A stretch of 64,000 bases of DNA from Calothrix sp. NIES-2098 (GTDB lineage Bacteria > Cyanobacteriota > Cyanobacteriia > Cyanobacteriales > Nostocaceae). Positions 7,416-16,044 of the stretch are shown in pieces. The DNA is taken from assembly GCA_002368175.1 (NCBI GenBank), contig AP018172.1, positions 2,106,001 through 2,170,000 on the forward strand, given 5' to 3'. The notes beneath the pieces were generated by a model, which was not told the origin of the DNA, did no database searches, and saw only the letters and a list, made by a program, of their open reading frames with translations. A program made the position numbers and the translations under genes. Position 1 is the first letter of the stretch. Each line of letters opens with the position of its first letter.

Positions 7416-9572
7416 TTACGATTTCATCTCCCCATATTTCGGACTCCACCAACCTTTTTGTGTATGAAAGTAAGCTACATCTTTATGTTTCTTATCTTGA
7501 CGAGATTGGGGATCGGAACATCGCAGCATGGTTTTACGCTGTCCATCTTTGGTGTAGCTGTATTCCTCTAAAAACTTTTTGCACACTGGACAGGGATAGG
7601 AACTAATTTTTGCTGGAGACTTTTCTTCTTTGGTTTCTTTATTTCGCGGTGCTTCCCAAGCTTTCTGTAATTCATTCCAAAACAAGACAATATTGTCACA
7701 GCCGCTATTACATTTGAGGAAATACTTCTTTTTGACTTTACTGCTAGGAATTTTAGCAAGACAGTTATTACATTGAGGGCAACGAGTTCTAGAAGTTTCA
7801 AATTTGCGTTCAGCGACAGCAGCAGTTTTAACTCCATTAGTTGAACTCACAACTACAGTTTTGGCTTTCGCTAATGCTGGTGCAAAGTAATTTTGATTCC
7901 AACTTGTGAGGTATTGCTGCCAAGGCTGTTTTCCGGATGCGATCGCATCTAACGCATCTTCCATTTTGGCGGTAAATTCTGCCTCTAGTAAATCCGGTAA
8001 GGCTTTTTGTAAAAAAACGTCAACTTCTAGCCCTAAAGTTGTCGGCTGGATACTTTCTTTTGTTAATTGGATATAATCGCGTTTTTTTAAGGTGGCAATG
8101 GTGGGAGAATAAGTGCTGGGACGACCAATGCCTTTACGCTCCATCAGTTGCACTAATTTGGGTTCGCTGTAACGCGGTGGCGGTTGGGTTTGCTTTTTCT
8201 CGTGTCCTGCATCTGCTAAAGTTAGCATTTGTCCCTGTTGCAAAGCAGGTAAGATAGTATCCTTTCCAAGATTTGGCCAATAGCGCGCATATCCTAAAAA
8301 CTCAATTACTTGCCCTCTAGCTTGCCAGAAGATTTCTCCAGATTTAATAATGACTTTGGTTTTCCGCAGTTGAGCAGGGCGACATTGAGAAGCGATCGCT
8401 CTTTTCCAAATTAAAACATACAAGTTGAACTCGTCGGCGGGCAATTGCACTCGTAACTCCGCCGAAGGGCGAAATACATCTGTCGGACGAATCGCTTCAT
8501 GGGCTTCTTGCGCAGTTTTGTTGCTGCGATGTCTCGCTGTGCGTTGCGGTACATTCTGCGGATCGTTTTGTTCTAACCACTGGCGCGCACTTTCACAAAA
8601 CTCAGGACTTAGCATCACTGAATCTGTACGCATATATGTAATTAACCCGGCTTCATACAGCTTTTGGGCTACTTGCATAGTTTTCTCTGGCGCAAACCGC
8701 AACCGCGAACCAGCCGCTTGTTGCAGGGTAGAGGTGATAAATGGTGGCGGTGGTTGGCGGTTGGTTACTTTCCCCTCATATTGCACAATTTGGTGGGGAT
8801 GGCGTTTCGCTTCTTCAACTAGGCGGTTGGCTTCGGCTTCGGAAAGTACGCGCGTAGATTCTGGCGCTGTTTGATTATTGATCTTAGTATCATCGTGTAC
8901 CTCTGTTTCCTGCTGGGCTGCGTCTTGGGGAGCATTTCCCATCCCGTGATAAAAAGCCCGGAATCCTTCAACGTAGTCTACCCAGACACTCCAGTAATCT
9001 TGGGGAACAAAGTTTTGTATTTCGCGTTCTCGCTGACAAATTAGGTGTAATGTGGCACTCTGAACTCTGCCTACACTCTTAGCACCATTATTTAAAGCCC
9101 ATACTAACGGGCTGCCTTTATAGCCTACTAGTTTATCTAGACAATCTCGACACAAACCTGCACCGACTAAATTTAAGTCAAGTTTTCGCGGATGAGCGAT
9201 CGCATTTCTGACAGCCGATGCGGTAATTTCTGTATAGACTACTCGCTTGGCTTCTCTTAAACCTAACACTTCCTTAAGATGCCAAGCGATCGTTTCCCCT
9301 TCTCGATCTGGATCTGTTGCTAAAACAACTTCGCTTACCTGTTTGGCGACAGTCTTTAATTGCTGGATCGTTTCTTTGGAACGTTGGTCGCGGGGAACAT
9401 AGTTGCATTTCACGTTACCGTTATCCATACTAAATCCCAGCGAATCTTCCCCTTGGTCGCTGAGTTCGCGAATGTGACCGCAACTGGCGCGTACAATCCA
9501 CTCAGCACCGAGAATTTCGCTGAGTTTTTTAACTTTACCGGGAGATTCGACAACTAAAAGGCGTTTAGGCAT
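7416..9572 (-). CDS. topA: DNA topoisomerase I (type IA)
   Basis: Relaxes negatively supercoiled DNA by cutting one strand through a tyrosine-phosphate link. The Toprim domain opens LLVVESPGKVKKL and has DPDREGE at residues 87-93; the nucleophile is Tyr313 in ITYMRTDS (311-318). GRPSTYSPTI follows near residue 480. The C terminus holds zinc-ribbon Cys pairs (CPQCNNC... and CPVCKKF...) instead of the longer basic tails of some cyanobacterial TopA. At 718 aa this is somewhat shorter than the usual housekeeping enzyme, so it may be a second TopA. Divergent from recD2, 97 bp apart. Confidence 0.93.
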   Translation of the reverse strand: MPKRLLVVESPGKVKKLSEILGAEWIVRASCGHIRELSDQGEDSLGFSMDNGNVKCNYVPRDQRSKETIQQLKTVAKQVSEVVLATDPDREGETIAWHLKEVLGLREAKRVVYTEITASAVRNAIAHPRKLDLNLVGAGLCRDCLDKLVGYKGSPLVWALNNGAKSVGRVQSATLHLICQREREIQNFVPQDYWSVWVDYVEGFRAFYHGMGNAPQDAAQQETEVHDDTKINNQTAPESTRVLSEAEANRLVEEAKRHPHQIVQYEGKVTNRQPPPPFITSTLQQAAGSRLRFAPEKTMQVAQKLYEAGLITYMRTDSVMLSPEFCESARQWLEQNDPQNVPQRTARHRSNKTAQEAHEAIRPTDVFRPSAELRVQLPADEFNLYVLIWKRAIASQCRPAQLRKTKVIIKSGEIFWQARGQVIEFLGYARYWPNLGKDTILPALQQGQMLTLADAGHEKKQTQPPPRYSEPKLVQLMERKGIGRPSTYSPTIATLKKRDYIQLTKESIQPTTLGLEVDVFLQKALPDLLEAEFTAKMEDALDAIASGKQPWQQYLTSWNQNYFAPALAKAKTVVVSSTNGVKTAAVAERKFETSRTRCPQCNNCLAKIPSSKVKKKYFLKCNSGCDNIVLFWNELQKAWEAPRNKETKEEKSPAKISSYPCPVCKKFLEEYSYTKDGQRKTMLRCSDPQSRQDKKHKDVAYFHTQKGWWSPKYGEMKS

Positions 9573-9625
9573 AGCACCCGCTTGTTAGATGCTGTATAAC
9601 TGATACAACTTTTTATCATATATTT

Positions 9626-9639
9626 AGTATAAATGTACT
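9626..9639. promoter_or_regulatory. LexA/SOS-like box between topA and recD2
   Basis: AGTATAAATGTACT matches the cyanobacterial LexA pattern RGTAC-N3-D-GTWCB with one mismatch (T for C in the left half). It lies 30 bp before the preferred recD2 start, where a repressor would block transcription. It overlaps the upstream ATG at 9633, another reason to prefer the start at 9669. Confidence 0.4.
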
Positions 9640-9668
9640 ATAAATCTCCTATTATTAATCAGCAACCA

Positions 9669-11894
9669 ATGTCCACGTTAGAACAGCAGGAAACTATTAC
9701 CGGAGTAGTCGAACGCTTAACTTTCTACTCCGAGGAGTCGGGGTATACAGTGGCACGGCTGACACGCTCTGGTGTTAAAGATTTAACTACAATTGTTGGT
9801 AGCTTTGCAAATATCCAACCTGGGCAAACGCTGCAACTAACTGGGTTCTGGCGCGACCATCCGCAGTACGGGCCGCAATTTCAAGTCATAAATTACAAGG
9901 AAACCAAACCAGCTAGTTTGACAGGGATTGAAAAGTATTTAGGTAGCGGATTAATCAAAGGTGTAGGGCCAGTCACAGCCAAGCGAATAGTTGCACACTT
10001 TGGACTAGAGACTCTAGAAATTATTGAAAACCAAATTGAGCGCTTAGTGGAAGTTCAAGGTATAGCAAAGAAGCGGATTCACACGATTAAAACCGCTTGG
10101 GAAACCCAAAAAGCCATCAAAGAGGTGATGGTATTTCTGCAAGGACATGGTGTTTCTACTACCTACGCAGTAAAAATTTATAAACAGTACGGTGATGAGG
10201 CGATCGCCACAGTAACTAATAATCCCTATCAATTAGCTACCGACATCTACGGTATAGGCTTTCTCACTGCTGATAAAATTGCCCGACATTTAGGTGTAGC
10301 ACCAGATTCCGAATATAGATACCGTGCGGGACTTATCCATGCTTTGAGTGAAGCAGCGGAAGATGGACACTGTTATTTACCCCAAGCGGAATTAGTAGAA
10401 AAAGTAATTCCCTTATTAACTACCGATACTCATCAGCCCCCAGAAGCAGCGCTGACACAAATTATCAAAGACATGGCGCTTAAGGAAGAATTAATCAGAG
10501 AAAGTAGCGCCAATAAAATAGTTAATTGTTATAAGCCTGCATTCTTCCACACCGAACAAAACCTAGCGCAACTGATACACCAACGCCTAAATCAACCCGT
10601 CGCTACCGACTATCCCCGTGTGCGTGCTTGGCTGGAACGCTTTACCGCTACCCAGAAAATCGAACTTTCGACCCAGCAACAGCAAGCGGTAGAAATGGCG
10701 GCTTATTCCCCTGTGATGATTTTGACAGGCGGCCCCGGAGTCGGCAAAACATTCACCACCCACACCATTGTCTCACTGTGGAAAGCGATGGGTAAATCCA
10801 TTGCGTTAGCAGCACCCACAGGACGCGCCGCCCAACGTTTGAGTGAAATGACTGGTTTGGAAGCCAAAACCATCCATCGCTTGTTGGAATTTGACCCCAA
10901 AACAATGGGCTTTAAGCGCGACAGCGAGAATCCTTTGCCTGAAACGGCGATTATCGTTGATGAAGCGAGTATGCTGGACTTATTTCTCGCTAACTCGCTG
11001 CTGAAAGCTATAGGAAAGAATGCCCAACTGCTGTTAGTAGGAGATATCGATCAGTTACCATCTGTAGGGCCGGGAAGCATACTCGCTGACCTCATTAATT
11101 CAAGTCGAGTACCTGTAGTCAGGTTAACTCAAGTATTCCGCCAAGCCCAACAAAGCGCCATCGTCACCGCCGCCCATCAAATCAATCGCGGACATTATCC
11201 CACAATTGAACCGATATGCGATCGCCCCGTTTCCGATTGTCTTTGGCATGGTGGTGGGTATCAACCAGAACACGGCGTTCAAGCAATTTGCGAACTGATT
11301 ACAGACTTAATTCCCAATTTAGGCTTTAATCCCGCCACCGATGTGCAAGTACTGTGCCCAATGTCACGGGGAGTAGTCGGTACTCGCAACCTCAACCAAG
11401 TTTTGCAAGAATTAATTAATCCTCCCAGTGCTGAGAAAGTAGAAATCTCCAGAGGTGGGATGAAACTGCGAGTAGGCGACAGAGTAATTCAGCAGACGAA
11501 CGATTATCAGCGAGAAGTATTCAATGGAGACTTGGGAATAATTACCGCCATTGATACTGTAGAGCAAGAAGTCAATGTACAGTATTGCGAGCGAATTGTC
11601 ACTTACGATTATGCTGATTTAAATGAGATATCCCTAGCATTTGCTACCTCAATTCATAAAAGCCAAGGTTCTGAATATCCGGTAGTAATTCTGCCAATAT
11701 ATATGCAACACTACATGATGCTGAGTCGTAACCTCATTTATACTGGCTTAACTCGCGCTAAACAGTTAGCGATTATCATTGGTGCTAAAAAAGCAATCTC
11801 CTTAGCTGTAAATTCTACCGATAGACAACAGCGCTACACCCAATTACAGCAAAGATTAGTTCAGGCTGGATTGCATTCAACAATTGCTCTCTAA
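9669..11894 (+). CDS. recD2: RecD2-type 5'-3' DNA helicase
   Basis: A superfamily 1B helicase of the RecD2/TraA class, which works alone (no RecB or RecC) in DNA repair. It has an N-terminal OB-like region, helix-hairpin-helix units (GSGLIKGVGPVTAKRIVAHFG and a second at YGIGFLTADKIARHLG), Walker A GGPGVGKT around residues 354-361, Walker B VDEASMLD, CPMSRG and the closing TSIHKSQGSEYPVVI. The long N-terminal part is the mark of RecD2 rather than RecD. ATG at 9669 (MSTLEQQETITGV) is chosen; ATG at 9633 would add 12 residues unlike the family and overlap the LexA-like box. Confidence 0.92.
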   Translation: MSTLEQQETITGVVERLTFYSEESGYTVARLTRSGVKDLTTIVGSFANIQPGQTLQLTGFWRDHPQYGPQFQVINYKETKPASLTGIEKYLGSGLIKGVGPVTAKRIVAHFGLETLEIIENQIERLVEVQGIAKKRIHTIKTAWETQKAIKEVMVFLQGHGVSTTYAVKIYKQYGDEAIATVTNNPYQLATDIYGIGFLTADKIARHLGVAPDSEYRYRAGLIHALSEAAEDGHCYLPQAELVEKVIPLLTTDTHQPPEAALTQIIKDMALKEELIRESSANKIVNCYKPAFFHTEQNLAQLIHQRLNQPVATDYPRVRAWLERFTATQKIELSTQQQQAVEMAAYSPVMILTGGPGVGKTFTTHTIVSLWKAMGKSIALAAPTGRAAQRLSEMTGLEAKTIHRLLEFDPKTMGFKRDSENPLPETAIIVDEASMLDLFLANSLLKAIGKNAQLLLVGDIDQLPSVGPGSILADLINSSRVPVVRLTQVFRQAQQSAIVTAAHQINRGHYPTIEPICDRPVSDCLWHGGGYQPEHGVQAICELITDLIPNLGFNPATDVQVLCPMSRGVVGTRNLNQVLQELINPPSAEKVEISRGGMKLRVGDRVIQQTNDYQREVFNGDLGIITAIDTVEQEVNVQYCERIVTYDYADLNEISLAFATSIHKSQGSEYPVVILPIYMQHYMMLSRNLIYTGLTRAKQLAIIIGAKKAISLAVNSTDRQQRYTQLQQRLVQAGLHSTIAL

Positions 11895-11909
11895 CATCTA
11901 ACATTAGCT

Positions 11910-12119
11910 GCAATTGAGTACTCAAAAATAGCAATTGGGTACTCTAAAATGGCAATCGAGTACTCCAAAATGGCAATTGTAGTCTCCAAAATAGCAACTG
12001 AGTACTCCAGAATGGCAATTGTAGTCTCCAAAATAGCAATTGTAGTATCTGAAATAGCAATTGTAGTCTCCGAAATAGCAATTGTAGTATAGGAAATGGT
12101 AATTGAGTACTCGAAAGCT
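11910..12119. repeat. Ten tandem copies of a 21-bp repeat
   Basis: Ten consecutive units of exactly 21 bp, typified by GCAATTGTAGTCTCCAAAATA and GCAATTGAGTACTCCAAAATG. GCAATT at the start and (A/G)AAAT near the end are nearly constant, while the middle switches between a palindromic GAGTACTC form and a TAGTCTC form. The period divides by three, so reading frames stay open: the minus strand can be read as an 83-aa heptad-repeat peptide (11891-12142). I annotate it as DNA repeat rather than gene because I see no ribosome binding site and no non-repeat domain. Confidence 0.9.
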
Positions 12120-12217
12120 GAAGCGCTACCGTCTAACTTCAAAAAGAGACAAACAGAGAGAGCGCGTTGGTGAATGAAGAGATAAAAATTAAAAATTTGA
12201 TTTCTCAGACTCTTACT

Positions 12218-12241
12218 CTCTGCGCCTCTGCGCCTCTGCGT
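12218..12241. repeat. Three tandem copies of an 8-bp repeat
   Basis: CTCTGCGC, CTCTGCGC, CTCTGCGT in a row, followed by GAGACAAAAATCATCCC. A similar string (CCTCTGCGTGAGATAAATCATCCC) recurs near 39073-39097, so this is a dispersed intergenic repeat. Confidence 0.7.
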
Positions 12242-12298
12242 GAGACAAAAATCATCCCACCGATCGGCAAAGCAATGTTATATTGCCCATAAATATCA

Positions 12299-13018
12299 AT
12301 GACATCTGAATGTAACTCAATTTTTTTCCCAGAAATAGCAGAGTTCCTGAATTACTTCTTTAATGTTGAACTATTCCCTGAAACTGAAAGAGGAGGCATA
12401 TACTTCGCATCATCACATCCTGTAACACGTCTAGGATTAGCACTTGAACCAGACACACAGTTACAAAATTGGATAAAAACCCACAATTTAGATGCGCTAT
12501 TCTTACATCGCCCTTGGAAATTAACAGCAGATGAAATTCCACCCGAACTCGGAGTAATTTCTTATCATCTACCATTTGATGAATGCTTGACGTTGGGTTT
12601 CAATCTCCGCCTAGCTCAAATTTTGCGAATGTCACAACTAGAAGTATTAGGAGAAAAAGAAACTAGAGCAATTGGTGCGATTGGAGACATTCCAACTCAA
12701 AGCTTTACGCATCTTTGCAATTGTATTACTCAAATTTTCGGCGGACAAGAACAAATACATCCAGCAGTTAATTCTGAAGTGAAACGCATTGCTGTTGTTG
12801 GTGCAATGACAGATGCGTTAGTTAGAGAAGCAGCAGACCGTGGTGCTGATGTTTATATTACAGGACAATTGCGACAACCAGCCAAAGCAGCAATGGAAGA
12901 GACTAAAATAGGAGCGATCGCAGTTGGTCATCGTCGCAGTGAAGTGTGGGGTTTGCGTTCCTTAGCTGGGATTTTACAAGAACGCTGGGCTAATTTAGAA
13001 GTATTTGTCAAACCTTAA
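12299..13018 (+). CDS. Nif3-like dinuclear metal-centre protein
   Basis: 239 aa. The family (NIF3/YbgI, DUF34) forms ring-shaped hexamers with two metal ions per subunit; the reaction is not settled. Landmarks are DALFLHRPWKL (HH/HRP metal site, here His-Arg in place of the usual His-His), LPFDECLTLGFNLRLAQ (the H-x-x-x-D site, here HLPFDE) and the C-terminal TGQLRQPAK and VGHRRSEVWGL. The last replaces the usual GH-x-x-S/T-E. Somewhat shorter than the ~260-aa norm. Start ATG at 12299 after an AT-rich leader. Confidence 0.85.
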   Translation: MTSECNSIFFPEIAEFLNYFFNVELFPETERGGIYFASSHPVTRLGLALEPDTQLQNWIKTHNLDALFLHRPWKLTADEIPPELGVISYHLPFDECLTLGFNLRLAQILRMSQLEVLGEKETRAIGAIGDIPTQSFTHLCNCITQIFGGQEQIHPAVNSEVKRIAVVGAMTDALVREAADRGADVYITGQLRQPAKAAMEETKIGAIAVGHRRSEVWGLRSLAGILQERWANLEVFVKP

Positions 13019-13020
13019 CT

Positions 13021-13061
13021 TAGGCAAAAGGCAACATATAAATAATATTGCCTCTTGCCTA
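13021..13061. terminator. Stem-loop between convergent genes
   Basis: TAGGCAAAAGGCAA (13021-13034) and TTGCCTCTTGCCTA (13048-13061) pair at 13 of 14 positions around a 13-nt loop. It sits exactly between the ends of the Nif3-like gene (+) and the DUF2171 gene (-) and can serve both. Confidence 0.6.
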
Positions 13062-13076
13062 TCAAAAGAATAGCAA

Positions 13077-13346
13077 TTAAACACCAGCAGGTTGTTCGTT
13101 GAGCAATTCAGCGATCGCTTCATCCACAGTTTTGTTGAGATACACAGCGCGTTCATCTACTGCTCTCACCCAACTGATGGGAAACCAATGATGTTTGCGA
13201 TCGTGAGCATTATTTTTCGTCAATTTAATGAACTTTCCTCCCTCTACAGCATCAACATTTCCAATGTGGGTGTCAGATGCTCCTGCTAAACCGCCAACAC
13301 CTTCTGCATAGACAGGCAAATGTTCTTTAATTTCTGATACGTTCAT
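13077..13346 (-). CDS. DUF2171 family protein
   Basis: 89 aa. MNVSEIKEHLPVYAEG is followed by IGNVDAVEGGKFIKLTKNNAHDRKHHWFPISWVRAVDERAVYL, a small beta-barrel (PRC-barrel-like) pattern seen in DUF2171 proteins. These are often stress-linked or co-occur with general-stress genes, but no biochemical role is established. It lies 47 bp downstream of another small acidic protein on the same strand, probably one transcript. Confidence 0.75.
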   Translation of the reverse strand: MNVSEIKEHLPVYAEGVGGLAGASDTHIGNVDAVEGGKFIKLTKNNAHDRKHHWFPISWVRAVDERAVYLNKTVDEAIAELLNEQPAGV

Positions 13347-13393
13347 TTTGTCCCTCTTAATTCAATTCTCAAAATTATCGTCAACAACGCTTG

Positions 13394-13618
13394 CTATTTA
13401 TCTGTATTAGTTGAGTTTGATTCTTCACCTGGACGTTGAGTTGCAGGCGGATAATTTACAGCTTCGTCAACTCTGAGAGTTTCTGCATTAGTTAAATTTT
13501 CCGGTAGCAGATCTTCAGGATTTCCTAATGTTGTATCCACAGCGTCATCAATTACCCCGTTAGCATTAACATTGGGTTTGTTAGAAGCGCCTTTATGACT
13601 AGCATGACCACCAGGCAT
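13394..13618 (-). CDS. Small hydrophilic protein, unknown
   Basis: 74 aa, rich in Asn, Asp, Glu and Pro and lacking hydrophobic stretches, so probably disordered. Not recognised. MPGGHASHKGASNKPN opens the protein. Upstream of and co-directional with the DUF2171 gene, suggesting a shared stress-related transcript, which is inference. Confidence 0.6.
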   Translation of the reverse strand: MPGGHASHKGASNKPNVNANGVIDDAVDTTLGNPEDLLPENLTNAETLRVDEAVNYPPATQRPGEESNSTNTDK

Positions 13619-13940
13619 GATTTTATCCCCTAATTTCCATGACCAAACATACCTAGCCTAGACTTTTTGGTTTTGCAAAATACACTATCAGAAGGCTTAG
13701 AGCAGAATGATAGAAATCACGTCTTGAGTTATAAGTTTGTAGTCAATACTAAGGCGATCAACATCCTCTTAAAGAGTGAAAAAAACCATACTGATGAGTA
13801 CGTTAATTTTTCTCGCTATTAGTAGGGTGGGCATTGCTCACCGAAACCCGGATATGGTAGGCAATACCCATCCTACAAGTATTTCAGAAATCAAATATGA
13901 GTTCTATAGCAGTGTTACAACAAAAATTACGAATTAATAA
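13619..13940. other. Intergenic stretch with one inverted repeat
   Basis: Between the BMP-type lipoprotein gene and the small-protein pair. It contains the 21-nt arms listed separately at 13822-13876; otherwise AT-rich with no ORF seen. The promoter for the 13394-13618 gene should be at its left side. Confidence 0.5.
13822..13876. repeat. Palindromic interspersed repeat
   Basis: A 21-nt arm starting GTAGGGTGGGCATTGCTC (13822-13842) and its imperfect reverse complement (13856-13876, ending ACCCATCCTAC) can pair at about 17 of 21 positions. A compact relative occurs at 40873-40896 (GTAGGTGGGCATTG...CCCTAC), so it is a dispersed family. Confidence 0.75.
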
Positions 13941-15077
13941 TTAACTTTTAGGAATAGACCCTTCAATTCCCTCAACATACCAATTCATTTCCAATTGTGC
14001 TTTATTATCTAACACTTTACCTTTGGGTACTCGCACAACTCCCTTTTGGTCTTTTACCGGGCCATCAAAAGGATGTGCTGTACCTTGAATAAACTGTTCT
14101 CTTTTAGCATTAACTAATTGCTGAACATCGCTAGGAATCACTGGATTCATTGGGGAAATATCTACCATTCCTTGAGCAATACCATACCAAACCGCTTGTG
14201 ATTTCCATGTGTTGTTCATCACAGCCAAAGCTGTATCTATATAAAATTTTCCCCATCTATTAATTGCTGATGTCAAGTGTGCTTGGGCACCAAATTTACT
14301 CATATCGGCGTTGTAGCCAACAGCATAAATACCTTTCTCTGCTGCCACTTGAATAGCCGCCGCCGAGTTAGTATGTTGAGTTAGCACATCTGCACCCAAA
14401 TTAATCAAAGCTTGGGCTGCTTCTTTTTCCTTGGCAGAATCGTACCAACTTTGTATCCACATCACCCTAACTTTTGCTTGAGGATTTATTGTTCGCAGTC
14501 CTTGAGTAAATGCGCCAATTCCGCGAATTACTTCTGGGATGGGATGGGAAGCAATAAAACCAATAACATTGGATTTGGTCATCTTGCCCGCAATCATACC
14601 CGTTAAATAGTGCGGTTCTTCAAAGCGTCCCGAATAAGTACCGACATTGGCAGCGCGTTGGTATCCCGTACAATTTTCAAATAAAACATTCGGAAATTCC
14701 TTGGCAACTTTCATTGTGGGGTTCATGTAATCCAAGGAAGTGGTAAAAATTAATTTATTCCCGTCTAATGCTAGTTGCCGAATTACTTTCTCCGCATCAA
14801 CATCTGCATTCACATTTTCTACAAAGGTAGTTTTTACCTTATCTTGGAGATTCGCTTCCATTTCTCTGCGACCTAAATCATGGGAGTAAGTCCAGCCAAA
14901 ATCCCCGACAGGCCCCCCATACACAAATCCGACTTTTAGCGGTTCGTTAATCGCCACAGGGGAGGCTGTTGGCACTACTTCGCTTTGAGATTTGGAATTT
15001 TTACCTTGAATACAGCTATTCAAGGCAAAGCCAGATCCTGCTAAAGTCGCATACTTGAGAAAATTCCGACGATCCAT
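13941..15077 (-). CDS. BMP/PnrA-family ABC transporter substrate-binding lipoprotein
   Basis: 378 aa. The N terminus MDRRNFLKYATLAGSG carries twin arginines and ends in a lipobox LNSC (Cys22), so it is probably exported and lipid-anchored. VGFVYGGPVGDFGWTYSHDLGRR is the start of the BMP (basic membrane protein/PnrA) fold, which in studied members binds purine nucleosides. LTQHTNSAAAIQVAAEKGIYAVGYN is the hinge half. No permease or ATPase gene is next to it, so the partner transporter must be elsewhere. A nucleoside or related ligand is an inference. Confidence 0.88.
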   Translation of the reverse strand: MDRRNFLKYATLAGSGFALNSCIQGKNSKSQSEVVPTASPVAINEPLKVGFVYGGPVGDFGWTYSHDLGRREMEANLQDKVKTTFVENVNADVDAEKVIRQLALDGNKLIFTTSLDYMNPTMKVAKEFPNVLFENCTGYQRAANVGTYSGRFEEPHYLTGMIAGKMTKSNVIGFIASHPIPEVIRGIGAFTQGLRTINPQAKVRVMWIQSWYDSAKEKEAAQALINLGADVLTQHTNSAAAIQVAAEKGIYAVGYNADMSKFGAQAHLTSAINRWGKFYIDTALAVMNNTWKSQAVWYGIAQGMVDISPMNPVIPSDVQQLVNAKREQFIQGTAHPFDGPVKDQKGVVRVPKGKVLDNKAQLEMNWYVEGIEGSIPKS

Positions 15078-15799
15078 TGTTAAGCAATTTTAAATTCAAC
15101 AATAGTCAAGAGTCATTTGATTACAAATAACGGTAGACGTAGCCTAGTACCGCTGTGCGGAATTTAATGATTTACTGATGATAGCAATTACCTATAGGAA
15201 TCTGATTTGATTTATGAAAAAATCGACCTATCTGTAGGTTGGGCAATGCTAGCCCTGTCAAGGTGAAGAAAAAAAACTTGACAAATAATATCTTTCAACC
15301 TAATTCTGACCTTTGCGTCCTACCCTCTGGGAAGGGCTACTCTTAGAGAACGCCTTCGGCGAATGCGTCTTCGTGATTGAATCATTTTTTACCACGTTCG
15401 CCCTTGACGTTCCCGCAGGGTAGGCACAAATAACATGAAGAAAAAGGGCTTTTTTAGATCTCACCTTAGCAGGGCTAGCAATGTCAACCCTACACTTACA
15501 CTTAATCTGATTAATTTATCCTCAACTGTTGGAAATATGAGAATGAATCCGCGAATATATTACTCGTATATATAATTACAAAGCAACTTAATATAAAACA
15601 GCACTTTAGTTAGAAGTTTGATAAATAATTAATTATTAATCTATTGGTTGTGCAGTTAACTGAAATTTCTAAGTTTGGGAATTTTCTTTCTAAGAATTAC
15701 CCAAACTATTTTTGCTGAATTACATATCATAGATGAAGAAATTTCAGTTAAACTGCTATATTTCAATTTCATTAACGAACTGGTTTTAGAGGTGACTCT
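15078..15799. other. Gene-free 720 bp containing a MITE-like repeat
   Basis: Between the lipoprotein gene and psaJ. The main structure is the repeat at 15234-15493. Right of it the DNA is AT-rich (about 15500-15790) and should hold the psaJ promoter. A longer frame at 15675-15884 overlaps psaJ and is not believed. Confidence 0.5.
15234..15493. mobile_element. MITE-like element with 32-nt inverted arms
   Basis: The left arm (15234-15265) and right arm (15462-15493) are reverse complements at 26 of 32 positions, sharing the core TGCTAGCCCTG and the edge AAGGTG. The ~196-bp interior encodes nothing and has short hairpins around 15325-15425. A third copy of one arm stands alone at 60352-60383. 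Size and structure fit a nonautonomous miniature element, but no flanking target duplication is clear. Confidence 0.6.
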
Positions 15800-15949
15800 A
15801 TGCAAAAAGCAAATGACCAACAAGGCTATTTCCAGAAATACCTTTCTCTCGCACCTGTGCTTGCAGTTTTGGCAATATCAATAGCCTTTTCTATCTGGGC
15901 TGTGTTTAACTTTGTTTTTTCAGATCTACTCTTCCATCCTATGCCATAA
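15800..15949 (+). CDS. psaJ: Photosystem I subunit IX (PsaJ-like)
   Basis: A 49-aa protein too short for common ORF cut-offs. The central YLSLAPVLAVLAISIAF is one membrane helix, and the end DLLFHPMP matches the conserved PsaJ C terminus (-FPDLLFHPLP). PsaJ is a single-pass subunit at the PSI edge near PsaF that stabilises that region and binds pigment. A good Shine-Dalgarno, GAGGTGA, lies 5 bases before the ATG. The usual neighbour psaF is absent here, so this is either relocated psaJ or a second divergent copy. Confidence 0.8.
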   Translation: MQKANDQQGYFQKYLSLAPVLAVLAISIAFSIWAVFNFVFSDLLFHPMP

Positions 15950-16044
15950 GGCTTTCTAAATTTAAGGTAATCTATTGTGCGATCGCTCCTGAATTGGCTT
16001 TTTCTTAAAGCTATAAAAGAGCGATCGCTACTGTATAATTTCTA

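Noticed and set aside
11910..12119. CRISPR array
   Set aside because: Units follow each other without unique spacers and no cas genes are near.
11891..12142. 83-aa minus-strand heptad-repeat ORF
   Set aside because: It exists only because a 21-bp repeat keeps frames open; kept as a repeat, with the coding option noted.
15675..15884. 69-aa + strand ORF over psaJ
   Set aside because: Different frame from PsaJ, which has motif and ribosome binding site; this one has neither.
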